The notes beneath the pieces are model-generated. The model worked only from the letters and a program-made list of their open reading frames with translations, was not told the origin of the DNA and ran no database searches. Both the position numbers and the translations under genes were made by a program. A DNA stretch of 63,624 nt from the NCBI RefSeq assembly GCF_023630175.1, contig NZ_JALLIN010000043.1:1-63624 (forward strand), in the 5' to 3' direction. This DNA comes from Streptomyces cellostaticus. GTDB taxonomy: Bacteria > Actinomycetota > Actinomycetes > Streptomycetales > Streptomycetaceae. Below, piece by piece: positions 36,139 through 43,909 of this stretch. The first letter of the stretch is position 1; each line of letters begins with the position of its first letter.

Positions 36139-36549
36139 ATGCTGCGACTCACCGATTTCATTATCGACTGCCCGGACACGATGAAGCTGGCGGCTTTCTA
36201 CTCCGAGATAACGGGCCGTCCGATCAAGGAAGGCAGCTCCGAGGACTGGGCTGGCATCCAATTCGGCGAGATCGAGCTGGCATTCATCCGGGTGGACGAC
36301 TACCGCGCTCCGCAGTGGCCCGACAGCGAGCACCCCAAGCAGTTCCACCTCGACTTCGAAGTGGACGAGTTCGAGTCCGAGCAGCTCCGCGTCCTCGGCC
36401 TCGGCGCGACGCTGAGGCAGGACTTCATCGGCCCCGACGGCTACGGCTGGCAGGTCTACACCGACCCGATCGGCCATCCCTTCTGCCTGTGCCGCAACAA
36501 GGGCGTCATCTGGACCGACCAGGGCCCGATCTGGCCCAGGCGCGACTGA
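36139..36549 (+). CDS. VOC-family (glyoxalase/bleomycin-resistance-like) protein
   Basis: The 136-residue protein has the beta-alpha-beta-beta-beta pattern of vicinal-oxygen-chelate domains: RLTDFIIDCPDTMKLAAFYS at the N-terminus, IQFGEIELAFIRVDD, then KQFHLDFEVDEFESEQLRVL and the terminal strand YTDPIGHPFCLCRN. The potential metal ligands are the histidine in FHLDFEV and the acidic residue after it. Activity cannot be predicted; relatives include dioxygenases, glyoxalases and antibiotic-binding proteins. It starts at ATG 36139 with a weak ribosome site. Confidence 0.85.
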   Translation: MLRLTDFIIDCPDTMKLAAFYSEITGRPIKEGSSEDWAGIQFGEIELAFIRVDDYRAPQWPDSEHPKQFHLDFEVDEFESEQLRVLGLGATLRQDFIGPDGYGWQVYTDPIGHPFCLCRNKGVIWTDQGPIWPRRD

Positions 36550-36789
36550 TCAGCCACCCACTTCCTCACCCACCATTCTCCCCAGCTCCGATCACGTCCG
36601 CCGTCGACCCCCACGCTTTCCAACTGTGGTGGTGGCCCCAGGGGTCTCGGACGGGGCCGTTCACCTGCGTTTATGGGCAGCCGGTCGTCCAGGCGGCTAC
36701 CGCCTCCGGTCTCGTCCGAATCCGTGAACGGTGCTGAATGAGAGGGACACTGAGACGGAAGAAGGGACGGGCTGTTCCCTGAGCGCGTC

Positions 36790-37368
36790 TCAGGCGGAGG
36801 GATCCAAACTGGGCGGAGGCACGTACCGTCCCGTGCTTGGGTGCAACTGGCCGATCACCAATGTCATGGTCGCGGCGCCTGCCGCCAGCATCCCTGTGAT
36901 GGCGTGCACGGCGCGCTGGTCGTGCTTGCGCAACGTGTCGTACTCGCTCTTCGACACCTCAACCTGCTCATGGGTGGGGCTGTCGAGGTCGACGGCGTAG
37001 TAGCGACCGGCTTCTGCCTTCCCGGACTGACGTGAGGTTTCCGCGACCAGGCTGCTGGCGGTCAGGCCTATGCCTGACACGAAGATGCAGACCAGCGCGA
37101 GGCGCAGGGGCCTGGGGAGACTCTGCAGGACTGGCCACTGCGCTGTGCGGGAAAGCTTTCTGCCGCCGGCTTCCATGGCCATTCCGCGGCCGATGGTGAC
37201 GATGAACAGCGGGAAGAGAAGCGCGATCTCGATCGCCAGCAACGGCCCACCGCTGTAGGGCAGTGGCGGGCCGGGCAGGAGTGTGAGTGCCGATACCAGC
37301 AGCGAGAACCCACTCAGCGTGAGTGCCAGCCCTGCGTGGATCTTGAAGCTGGTCTTCATGATTCGCAC
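36790..37368 (-). CDS. four-helix membrane protein of unknown function
   Basis: The 192-residue protein has hydrophobic helices at about 10-31, 42-60, 89-109 and 154-172, with short loops and a C-terminal proline-rich tail. The segment between helices 3 and 4 (about 110-150) is polar and includes SPTHEQVEVSKSEYDTLRKH. The local base composition is visibly lower in GC than the flanking core genes, and codon choice is looser (for example several CTG/CTC/TTG and AGC/TCC mixtures), suggesting acquisition by transfer. I do not recognise a family. Confidence 0.7.
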   Translation of the reverse strand: MRIMKTSFKIHAGLALTLSGFSLLVSALTLLPGPPLPYSGGPLLAIEIALLFPLFIVTIGRGMAMEAGGRKLSRTAQWPVLQSLPRPLRLALVCIFVSGIGLTASSLVAETSRQSGKAEAGRYYAVDLDSPTHEQVEVSKSEYDTLRKHDQRAVHAITGMLAAGAATMTLVIGQLHPSTGRYVPPPSLDPSA

Positions 37369-37514
37369 CTGCCCTCTGACCGACGCTCACAACCGTGTGC
37401 GGATGGCTTTGAACTGGGACTCTCAGCTTGGGAAGAGCTTGTGTCCTCTGGCGGCAGAAATCGCTCTGACCTGTGGTGGACCTGGACGCGGCCCTGCGGG
37501 GTTGCCGTCTTGAT

Positions 37515-37553
37515 CCCCACTGTTCCCCATGGTTCTCCGCGAGATCTGGCGCG
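37515..37553. repeat. 39-bp dispersed repeat, copy B
   Basis: This is the partner of the repeat at 35660-35698 (30 of 39 bases alike, same orientation). It lies upstream of the truncated gene at 37622. Confidence 0.55.
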
Positions 37554-37621
37554 CTCATGGCGCGTCCGTGCGGTGGCTCGCCCGCTTCCAGCCAGGAGCG
37601 CGCGCTCTACCCGTCCCTACG

Positions 37622-37909
37622 ATGCAGGCCACGGGGACTGCTGATTCCGCACCGCGCGTACACGCTTGTTGGCTCTCATGGCTCGCGGTGGAGTCGGTCG
37701 ATCAGGCTGACGTGGTCAAAGCCCTCGGCTCGGCGGATGCACGGGAGACCACCTGGGCCGATGGCGTGGAACTCATCGACGAGGTAGCACACGACGAGGA
37801 GGAGCCGTTCTCCACCGTCGTCGTTACTCCGCCCGTCCAGGGGTGGACTCTGGTCGTCGGACCGTACTGGGGTGCGGCTCCTCTGAAGGGAATCCCGTTC
37901 AGGCCGTGA
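37622..37909 (+). pseudogene. truncated hypothetical gene
   Basis: The frame from ATG 37622 gives 95 residues. It contains CWLSWLAVESVDQADVVKAL, then TWADGVELIDEVAHDEEEPF and STVVVTPPVQGWTLVVGPYW, which I recognise as the start of a longer family common in Streptomyces (about 200 residues in my memory). After GPYW the similarity stops and the frame ends with AAPLKGIPFRP, so the C-terminal half is missing. Deletion or replacement of the 3-prime part is the likely cause. It is probably non-functional, although a short expressed protein cannot be excluded. Confidence 0.6.
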
Positions 37910-38015
37910 GGGCGTGTTCCTGCTGCTTGCCCGATACCGGCGGCGCCCCTCGCGCGTGCAGCACGTAGGAGCCTCATCCAACCGCCATGACCGCCAGCCC
38001 GGCGAACCTACGGCA

Positions 38016-39242
38016 CTAGGCACCTCCGATGTGGCTCTGCGCCGCTGGCACCACTTTGCCGATCGTGGTGGCGAGCGTGGCTCCGAGGACGCTGACGCCG
38101 GCCAGAGTCAGCCAGATGGCGGCTGCCCCCGTGGACAGCAACCCGGAGAGGGCGGCCGGCGCGACCGCTCCGGCGACACTCACGGCGAGCTGGTTGAGGG
38201 CCAAGTACCGGCCGCGGAGGGAGTCTGGGGCGCTCTCCGCGGCGACAGTGGACGTGATGGGGCCGCCGACGATTTCACCGAAGGTGTAGCTGATTGCACC
38301 GAGCAGCACGACGCCGATCGCGGGGGCGAGCGCAGCCACGCGGTCGGCGGCGAAGAACAGGAGGTAGCCGGTCGCAAAGCAGGCGTGTCCGGCGACGAGG
38401 ACGCGGCTGCGGATCCGCCCGCTGAGCCGCCCGACGATGATGCCTTGGGCGAAGCCGACCATCAGGGTGTTGAGCGTGAAGACGGCGCCGGCAGTCCAGC
38501 CAGGCAGTCCCAGCACGTCCACGGCGTAGACCGGTATCGCGATGTTGAGGGCGAACAAGGAGATCGCGAAGCACAGTTGGTGCGCGACCACGGACATGTA
38601 CCGCAGGTCCCGGAGCACGCGCCCCCAGCCTCCAGCAGCGCGCCGGCCCACCTCGGGACGGATATTCGGCACGGCCCGCATCAGAACGAAGGCGGTGAGA
38701 TAGGACAGGACATTGACGACCACGATCGCGGCGTAGACGCTGTGGGTACCGAAGCTGACGGCGACCGCGGTGAGGAGGCCGCCGAGTGCGTAGCCGAGGT
38801 TGCGTACCGACCCCAGAAGACCGAACCAGCGCTCGCGTTGGCCGGGCGCGGCCAGCGCCGTGACGGTCGCGCCGTAGCAGCCGAAGAACACCGCCCGCCC
38901 GGCACTGTTCAACCAGGCGCAGATGGCGATCTGCCACGTCTGACCCACGATGAGATACCCGGCGAAGCCGAGCGCCTGGGCCAGGTTTGCCGCCTGCAGT
39001 ACCGGCTTGGCGCCGTACCTGTCGACCAGTCCTCCGACCAGAGGACCCACCGGGAGCGCCAGCAGCCCGGCCGTCGTCAGTGCCGCGCCCACCTGCACCA
39101 GCGTCAGCGACGTCGTGGCCAGGAAGTACAGCATCGAGACGGAGACGAAGACACCGGTGCCGATCGAGTCGATGACGATCGCTGCGACGAAACGGCGGTG
39201 CCGAGTTACCGAGGGACGGACCGTGCAATCGGGAATAGTCAC
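38016..39242 (-). CDS. MFS transporter
   Basis: The 408-residue protein is a major-facilitator-superfamily permease with about twelve transmembrane helices. The loop 2-3 signature GGLVDRYGAKPVLQAANL is at about residue 70. The central loop between helices 6 and 7 is GRRAAGGWGRVLRDLRY. It resembles the drug or metabolite exporters often paired with HxlR regulators. It starts at GTG 39242 and is divergent from an HxlR gene, with an AT-rich palindrome between them. Substrate unknown. Confidence 0.88.
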   Translation of the reverse strand: MTIPDCTVRPSVTRHRRFVAAIVIDSIGTGVFVSVSMLYFLATTSLTLVQVGAALTTAGLLALPVGPLVGGLVDRYGAKPVLQAANLAQALGFAGYLIVGQTWQIAICAWLNSAGRAVFFGCYGATVTALAAPGQRERWFGLLGSVRNLGYALGGLLTAVAVSFGTHSVYAAIVVVNVLSYLTAFVLMRAVPNIRPEVGRRAAGGWGRVLRDLRYMSVVAHQLCFAISLFALNIAIPVYAVDVLGLPGWTAGAVFTLNTLMVGFAQGIIVGRLSGRIRSRVLVAGHACFATGYLLFFAADRVAALAPAIGVVLLGAISYTFGEIVGGPITSTVAAESAPDSLRGRYLALNQLAVSVAGAVAPAALSGLLSTGAAAIWLTLAGVSVLGATLATTIGKVVPAAQSHIGGA

Positions 39243-39251
39243 GCCCGGGAC

Positions 39252-39268
39252 GGTATAGATTTTATACC
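39252..39268. promoter_or_regulatory. HxlR operator palindrome
   Basis: GGTATAGATTTTATACC has perfect 6-base arms (GGTATA/TATACC) around five bases, ten bases upstream of the MFS start codon. It is AT-rich in GC-rich DNA and lies in the divergent MFS/HxlR gap, as expected for an HxlR dimer site. Confidence 0.7.
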
Positions 39269-39297
39269 AGTATCTACAACGCTACCGGGAGTCATGC

Positions 39298-39660
39298 ATG
39301 GGTAACGCCTACAACGTCATGGCTGCGACCTGCCCCAGTCGCACCGTCCTGCACCGGATCGGGGCGCGCTGGACGGTGTTCATCGTCAACGCGCTGGACA
39401 ACAGACCGATGCGATTCACCCAGCTCAAGGCGCACATCCGGGGGATCACATCGAAGGCGCTCACCGAGACGCTTCGCGCGATGGAGTACGACGGTCTGAT
39501 CTCTCGCACGGAGACTCCCGCAAATCCCCCGCATGTCGAGTACGCCCTCACCGACCTCGGGCGGTCACTGCTGACACCCCTACGTGCCGTCCGGGAATGG
39601 GCCGAGAGCCACGTCCCCGACATTGAACGCGCCCGCGCACAAGCCGATGCGCAACGGTAA
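39298..39660 (+). CDS. HxlR-family transcriptional regulator
   Basis: The 120-residue winged helix-turn-helix protein has the typical HxlR features: a cysteine near the N-terminus (ATCPSRTVLHRIGARWTVFI), the recognition part RFTQLKAHIRGITSKALTET and the wing LRAMEYDGLISRTETPANPP followed by VEYALTDLGRSLL. HxlR proteins often sense reactive electrophiles or aldehydes through such a cysteine. ATG 39298 has GGGAG upstream; ATG 39294 is out of frame. It probably controls itself and the divergent MFS gene. Confidence 0.9.
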   Translation: MGNAYNVMAATCPSRTVLHRIGARWTVFIVNALDNRPMRFTQLKAHIRGITSKALTETLRAMEYDGLISRTETPANPPHVEYALTDLGRSLLTPLRAVREWAESHVPDIERARAQADAQR

Positions 39661-39871
39661 CTCCGTTGGACGCGGTTCCTCTGAGGGGAAAGTGAGGAAG
39701 GACAGGAACCGCGGGCTTCTGCGAGCGACGACGTTGCCCGGGCTGGTGGTCCCACTCTCGTCCCGGTGGTCCCACTCTCGTCGCCGGCGTCCGTGCTCGC
39801 CGCTTCGGGCACGTGAGGGACAAGGCCGCAGGGCGCCGTGCCTTTGGATCTTGCCGGTCGTTGCATCGGTC

Positions 39872-40111
39872 ATGAAAAAGATCATCATGACCGCCGCGCT
39901 GGCCATGGCCACCATGACCGTGACCGCCCCTGCCCACGCCGACAACGACAACGACTTCGGTGGCGGTGCCAACGCCGCGAACAACTGGAACTTCACGGCG
40001 GAGGCCGTCTGCCTGCAGGAAGTAGCCGTGGTCCCCGTCCTGGGGGACTGGCCCGCCGACCATGCCGGCAACTGCTCGAACGGAAATGTGATCGGCCACC
40101 CGGGCAGCTAG
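39872..40111 (+). CDS. small secreted peptide, unknown function
   Basis: The 79-residue ORF has a classic signal peptide (MKKIIMTAALAMATMTVTAP, cleavage after AHA at about residue 23). The mature peptide of about 56 residues is Asn/Asp/Gly-rich (DNDNDFGGGANAANNWNF) with two cysteines (CLQEV and GNCSNG) that could form a disulfide. The TAG stop codon is provided by the left end of MITE copy 2, which directly abuts the gene. There is no strong ribosome site. I do not recognise the family, though small Asn-rich secreted proteins are common in Streptomyces. Confidence 0.65.
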   Translation: MKKIIMTAALAMATMTVTAPAHADNDNDFGGGANAANNWNFTAEAVCLQEVAVVPVLGDWPADHAGNCSNGNVIGHPGS

Positions 40112-40275
40112 TGCTGTGACCGGAAAGGTTCACCGGCTCGCGGCGTCCGGCACGGCACCTCGCCGCGTTGTCGCATCACCCGAGTACGTCCGGTACGCGG
40201 GCGATGCTCCGCCTTGCGATGCACCGCACCGGACGCCGCGAGCCTTCCGGCAAACCTTTCCGGTCACAGCACTAG
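40108..40275. mobile_element. MITE-like element, copy 2
   Basis: This 168-bp element has perfect 23-bp terminal inverted repeats beginning CTAGTGCTGTGACCGGAAAG on the left and their exact complement on the right, ending CACTAG. A second pair of arms (CTCGCGGCGTCCGG / CCGGACGCCGCGAG) and a central GCATC/GATGC hairpin follow. It closely matches copy 1 at 6862-7030. It has no transposase gene, so it would need one supplied in trans. CTAG at both ends is either part of the terminal repeat or the duplicated target. Confidence 0.88.
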
Positions 40276-40575
40276 CCGAGCGTCGCCTCCCCCATCCGGC
40301 GATCTCCCCCGCTCCCGTCCCGTCCGGCCCGCACACCCGTGGAGCGGGCGTGGCGGGTGGACGGGCGTAGCTCCTGGCGTCCAGGCCACTCGCACCACGG
40401 CGCGCCCCCATCTTGCGCCGACCCGCGCACACGGCTCCGCGCCGGCCCGGGACGCTCCGTCGCTCGGGGGCCGAGCCATGGGGCGTCTTTGCCCCGCCCC
40501 GCGGTGGTGAGGCGCACACTGCTTTCAGGGGAACCGGTGGCCGGCCAGCACGGGAGGGAGAACAGGAGGACAGTC
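40276..40575. other. intergenic region after MITE copy 2
   Basis: These 300 bases contain no frame with a credible start or protein-like composition. They end with a strong AGGAGGA ribosome site belonging to the next small gene. Confidence 0.45.
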
Positions 40576-40776
40576 GTGACCGTCCTCGCAGCCCTTCTCT
40601 TCGTCGTCGGAGCGCTCCTCGTCCTGATCGGTGCACTGCTGATCTTGATCGGGGCGTTCCTGATCACCCTTGGGGCGATCCTGATCATCGTGGGGTTGGC
40701 CCTGATCGCCATTGGTGTGTTTCTGCTGGTCCGAAGACTCCTCGGACGCGATCGAACGCGATCCCACTCCTGGTGA
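40576..40776 (+). CDS. small glycine-heptad membrane protein
   Basis: The 66-residue ORF starts at GTG 40576 behind AGGAGGA. Residues 2-52 are almost entirely hydrophobic and follow a seven-residue period with glycine at one position: VGALLVL, IGALLIL, IGAFLIT, LGAILII, VGLALIA, IGVFLLV. A basic tail (RRLLGRDRTRSHSW) follows. The nucleotides form a degenerate 21-bp tandem repeat. It is enough for two closely packed transmembrane helices or one long glycine-zipper helix. It resembles small hydrophobic pore-forming or toxin-like peptides in design. I know no family name. Confidence 0.7.
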   Translation: MTVLAALLFVVGALLVLIGALLILIGAFLITLGAILIIVGLALIAIGVFLLVRRLLGRDRTRSHSW

Positions 40777-41012
40777 GACCCGCGGCCCCCGAGTGCGCGG
40801 CGGTGTCCGGTCGAGCGCGGGCACCGCCGCGTGGGACCGCGCGCCGGGCCGGGCGGCCGGAGCGAAATCACCCGGGCCGAGTGATGCCGCCGGCCCCGAG
40901 CAGGCGCACCGTGGATCCCGAAAGGTCGTCCGAAGCCCGGGGGAGGACGAAGGGAAGCGCCCTCACTGATCGCCGGACGCAATCGCCGGACGCAATCGAT
41001 CGAGGCCCAGAA

Positions 41013-41450
41013 ATGACCACGACACACACCACACAGGCACGCAAGCAGCAGTGGGCGAGCGGGTTGATGCTCTTCGCCGCCGTCATGCTGATGATCGCCG
41101 GAGTGATCGACATCTTCCGCGGCATCATGGGGATCGCCGCGGACGACGTGTTCATCACGACACGCGGCTACATCTTCCAGTTCGATCTGACCGGCTGGGG
41201 CTGGGTCACCCTGATCCTGGGCGCCGTCGCCGTGGTGGTCAGCCTGGGGCTGTTCCAGACCGCGAAGTGGGCTCGGGTCTCCGGCATCGTCATCGCCGGA
41301 CTGATCATCCTCGCCAACTTCCTGTCCCTGCCCTACTCTCCGCTCTGGTCGACGCTGATGATCGCCTTCTCCGGCGTCGCCATCTGGGCGATGTGCGTGG
41401 ACCAGCCCAGGGAGACCGGTCCCGACCAGGGCGCGCCGCGCGCCGGCTGA
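41013..41450 (+). CDS. DUF7144-type membrane protein
   Basis: The 145-residue protein has four transmembrane helices (about 16-36, 61-82, 90-107, 112-128). Typical segments are WASGLMLFAAVMLMIAGVID followed by IFRGIMGIAADD, then YIFQFDLTGWGWVTLILGAV and SLPYSPLWSTLMIAFSGVAI. This pattern belongs to a small membrane family abundant in Streptomyces and recently named DUF7144. Function is unknown; members often respond to stress sigma factors. It starts at ATG 41013 with only a weak ribosome site. Confidence 0.85.
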   Translation: MTTTHTTQARKQQWASGLMLFAAVMLMIAGVIDIFRGIMGIAADDVFITTRGYIFQFDLTGWGWVTLILGAVAVVVSLGLFQTAKWARVSGIVIAGLIILANFLSLPYSPLWSTLMIAFSGVAIWAMCVDQPRETGPDQGAPRAG

Positions 41451-41511
41451 CCCGCGGCGTCACGCGGCCCGCTGGAGCGGCGGGATCAGGAGGGACCGGC
41501 GCGGCCGGACC

Positions 41512-42909
41512 TCACTCGCCCGCCGCCTCCTTGCCGCGCAGCACCACCAGCACCGCGCCGCCGATCACCACGAGTCCGATGGCCACCCCCGCGATCATCG
41601 GGGTGATCGCGGAGCTGCCGGTGGCCGCGAGGTCGGTGTCGGGGACCGTGCCGCCGCCGACCGTCGCGGGGCTCGGCTCGCTGAGGGTCTGGGTGGACTC
41701 CGTGGTGACCGTGCCCTGGGTCCTGCAGTCGAGGACGCCGGTGAACCGGTGGCTGAAGCCGTTCGGGCCGGTGACCGTGAAGTCGTAGGACTGGTCCTCC
41801 TGGAGCGGGACCGTCACCGTGCGGGAGGCCCCGGCCGGGATGGTGTGCTGGGTATCCATCAGCTCGAAGGTGAAGGGCTGGTCACCCTTGTTGACCGCCG
41901 TGATGTCGACGCCGCTCCGGGCGCAGTTCTTCCGGGCCGACACCGCCATGGCGCCCTTGTCCGCCCAGGTGGCGCCCGCGGTCGCGGAGACCGTGGACTC
42001 GCTGGAGCCGGCCAGGATCTGGGTCTGGCTGCGGCTCTCGGAGGCGAAGGCGCGGCCCACCGGGACGGTGGTCGACGCCTGGACGGTCAACTGTGCGGAA
42101 CCGTCCTCCGCGCCCTCGGGAACGTCGAAGAACAGTTGGCTGCCGTTCTTCGCCGAGGTGATCACCTTGCCGGTCCTGTCGATGATCCGCACCCCGTCGT
42201 CGCCCGCGCCCACCGGGGCGCCGACCGTCACGCTGCCCGCGTTGGTGTGCACGGTCACCGGTCCGAGCAGGTCACCGGGGCGGCCGGAGACCGCGGGCGG
42301 GTCCAGGGCCAGCGAGGCCTGCGGCTCGGTGCTGCTCCGGGCGCTCTTCTCCAGGTAGTCCGCGAGCTTCTCGGCGCGGGGGTCCACGGCGTCGACCTTC
42401 GCCCCGTCCGAGTAGCGCCAGATGGCCACCTGCGTGCCGGCTGCCGCGTCCTGCTCGCTCAGAGCGCTCACTCCCGCCTGCCGGGCGAGGGTGGCGAGGT
42501 CGTTCACCTGTGGGTAGGAGTTCTGCAGGATCCAGCGGATCCGGCCGGCGTCCTTGTTGGCGCCCAGCGAGGTCCCGCTCCAGGGGGTCTCCTGGTAGTG
42601 GGCGTCGCGCTGGGTGGGGTTGTGGATGTCGACGCAGTACGTCTGCAGGGTGCCGCCACCGTCCACGGACATCTCGAACAGGCCGGCGGACACCTGCTGG
42701 TCGCTGCCGTCCTCGTGGATGACGGCCTGGCCGTACGTCTTCAGGCCGCCTATCGTCGCCGTCGCGCCGCCCTGGGTCTGCGGTATCTGGTCGGCCGCGG
42801 CGGTGCCCGCGCCGAGCAGCACGGTGGTCGCCGCGAGGCCGGACGCGAGCGTCACGGCCGCGAGGCGGGCCACGCGGAACCGAGTGGACCCAGTGAACGC
42901 AGCAAGCAC
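41512..42909 (-). CDS. thioester-domain surface protein with LAxTG sorting signal
   Basis: The 465-residue secreted protein has an N-terminal signal peptide (about 1-40, ending TAAA-DQ). A thioester domain (TQXA/TED) follows: the cysteine in LQTYCVDIHN and the glutamine in GTQVAIWRYSD are the pair that makes an internal Cys-Gln thioester in surface adhesins. Beta-sandwich repeats follow (about 190-400). At the C-terminus a sorting signal LAATG, a hydrophobic helix (MIAGVAIGLVVIGGAVLVVL) and a short charged tail are read by class E sortases. GTG 42909 is chosen for AAGGGG upstream. It likely attaches covalently to the wall and forms a bond with a surface ligand. Confidence 0.9.
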   Translation of the reverse strand: MLAAFTGSTRFRVARLAAVTLASGLAATTVLLGAGTAAADQIPQTQGGATATIGGLKTYGQAVIHEDGSDQQVSAGLFEMSVDGGGTLQTYCVDIHNPTQRDAHYQETPWSGTSLGANKDAGRIRWILQNSYPQVNDLATLARQAGVSALSEQDAAAGTQVAIWRYSDGAKVDAVDPRAEKLADYLEKSARSSTEPQASLALDPPAVSGRPGDLLGPVTVHTNAGSVTVGAPVGAGDDGVRIIDRTGKVITSAKNGSQLFFDVPEGAEDGSAQLTVQASTTVPVGRAFASESRSQTQILAGSSESTVSATAGATWADKGAMAVSARKNCARSGVDITAVNKGDQPFTFELMDTQHTIPAGASRTVTVPLQEDQSYDFTVTGPNGFSHRFTGVLDCRTQGTVTTESTQTLSEPSPATVGGGTVPDTDLAATGSSAITPMIAGVAIGLVVIGGAVLVVLRGKEAAGE

Positions 42910-43203
42910 AGAATTCCCCTTCGAGCAGGACCCGTTGGATGCGGGGGACGGTCCCACCAGCAGAATCGGCTGCCCCGAGGGGCATGCCCGGCATCCTATG
43001 GATCACGGGGACCGCGCTTGCCGGTCGGATCGTCACATGAGCAGATCCGATCCGGAATCGTTATCGCGGGACCGGCACGCCGACCGAGCTTGTCGACAAA
43101 GGCACCCTGGTCAACGGCCTGTTCGGTACGCTCGGTGGTCGCCTGCCGACAAGCGGCGACCTTCGCTCCGCGGTCGGCCGCGGTGCCGCGGCGAGCGCTG
43201 ACG

Positions 43204-43674
43204 TCACGTCACCGACGATGCGGGCACAGCGGGTTGGGCCGTCGGCTCGTCCTGGACCTCGGTGGTCGCCGTCTCCCAGGTCGGCTCCGGCCGGGCCGCC
43301 GACGGGGTCTCCTGGCGCACCGCGCGGCGGAAGAGCGCGGTGCCCCGCGCGAGGTCGTGCCCGATGGCCACCGCGTCGATGTCGGCGGACGTGCGCCCCT
43401 GCTGCCCGTCGCGCGGTTCCGTGCGCACCTTCAGCCTGCCCTGGACGACGACGGGCTGGCCCACTTCGACCGAGGCCGCCACGTTGACCGCCAGTTGGCG
43501 GTTGGCCCACACCGTGAAGAAGTTGGTGTGCCCGTCCGTCCAGGCGCTCTTCTCCCGGTCCCAGTAACGCGCGGTCACCGCCAGCCGGAACCGGGCCGAA
43601 GGGCCGGCCGCCGCCTCCCGGTACAGCGGCGAAGTCGCCACGTTGCCCACCACGCACACAACGGTCTCGTTCAT
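43204..43674 (-). CDS. ssbB: single-stranded DNA-binding protein SsbB
   Basis: The 156-residue SSB has an N-terminal OB fold (NETVVCVVGNVATSPLYREA, then FRLAVTARYWDREKSAWTDG and FFTVWANRQLAVNVAASVEV). The C-terminus ends PAVPASSVT and lacks the acidic DDDxPF tip of the replicative SSB. That matches the second Streptomyces SSB, SsbB (also 156 residues in S. coelicolor, from memory), which acts in chromosome segregation during sporulation. It starts at ATG 43674 behind a GAGGG site. It lies beside two GTPase genes, as in other Streptomyces. Confidence 0.9.
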   Translation of the reverse strand: MNETVVCVVGNVATSPLYREAAAGPSARFRLAVTARYWDREKSAWTDGHTNFFTVWANRQLAVNVAASVEVGQPVVVQGRLKVRTEPRDGQQGRTSADIDAVAIGHDLARGTALFRRAVRQETPSAARPEPTWETATTEVQDEPTAQPAVPASSVT

Positions 43675-43909
43675 CGTGAAGCCCTCCCTCACCCGGCCGT
43701 TCACGACCGGGCGGACATGCGTACGGGCCCGTCCCGTACGGCGGCGTCTGCCCTGCGGCACGATCGCCGCGGGAACAGGCTGCCTCCGTCCGGCCGGGCC
43801 CGCTGAGCGCTGTGGACCACCACCGAGCTGTGGAAGACTCCGCCGCCCACACGGGTGAGGGACGGGCAGCGGACTTCCTTCGCCCCGCCCTCCCCTCACC
43901 GCTGCGGAC

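Noticed and set aside
37660..37675. CACGCTTGTTGGCTC as another TetR operator
   Set aside because: It resembles the 8.5-kb operator only in one half, lies inside a coding frame, and is isolated.
40130..40370. Short frames within the MITE copies as peptides
   Set aside because: They arise from the element itself (similar frames appear in copy 1), lack ribosome sites, and would cross the inverted repeats.
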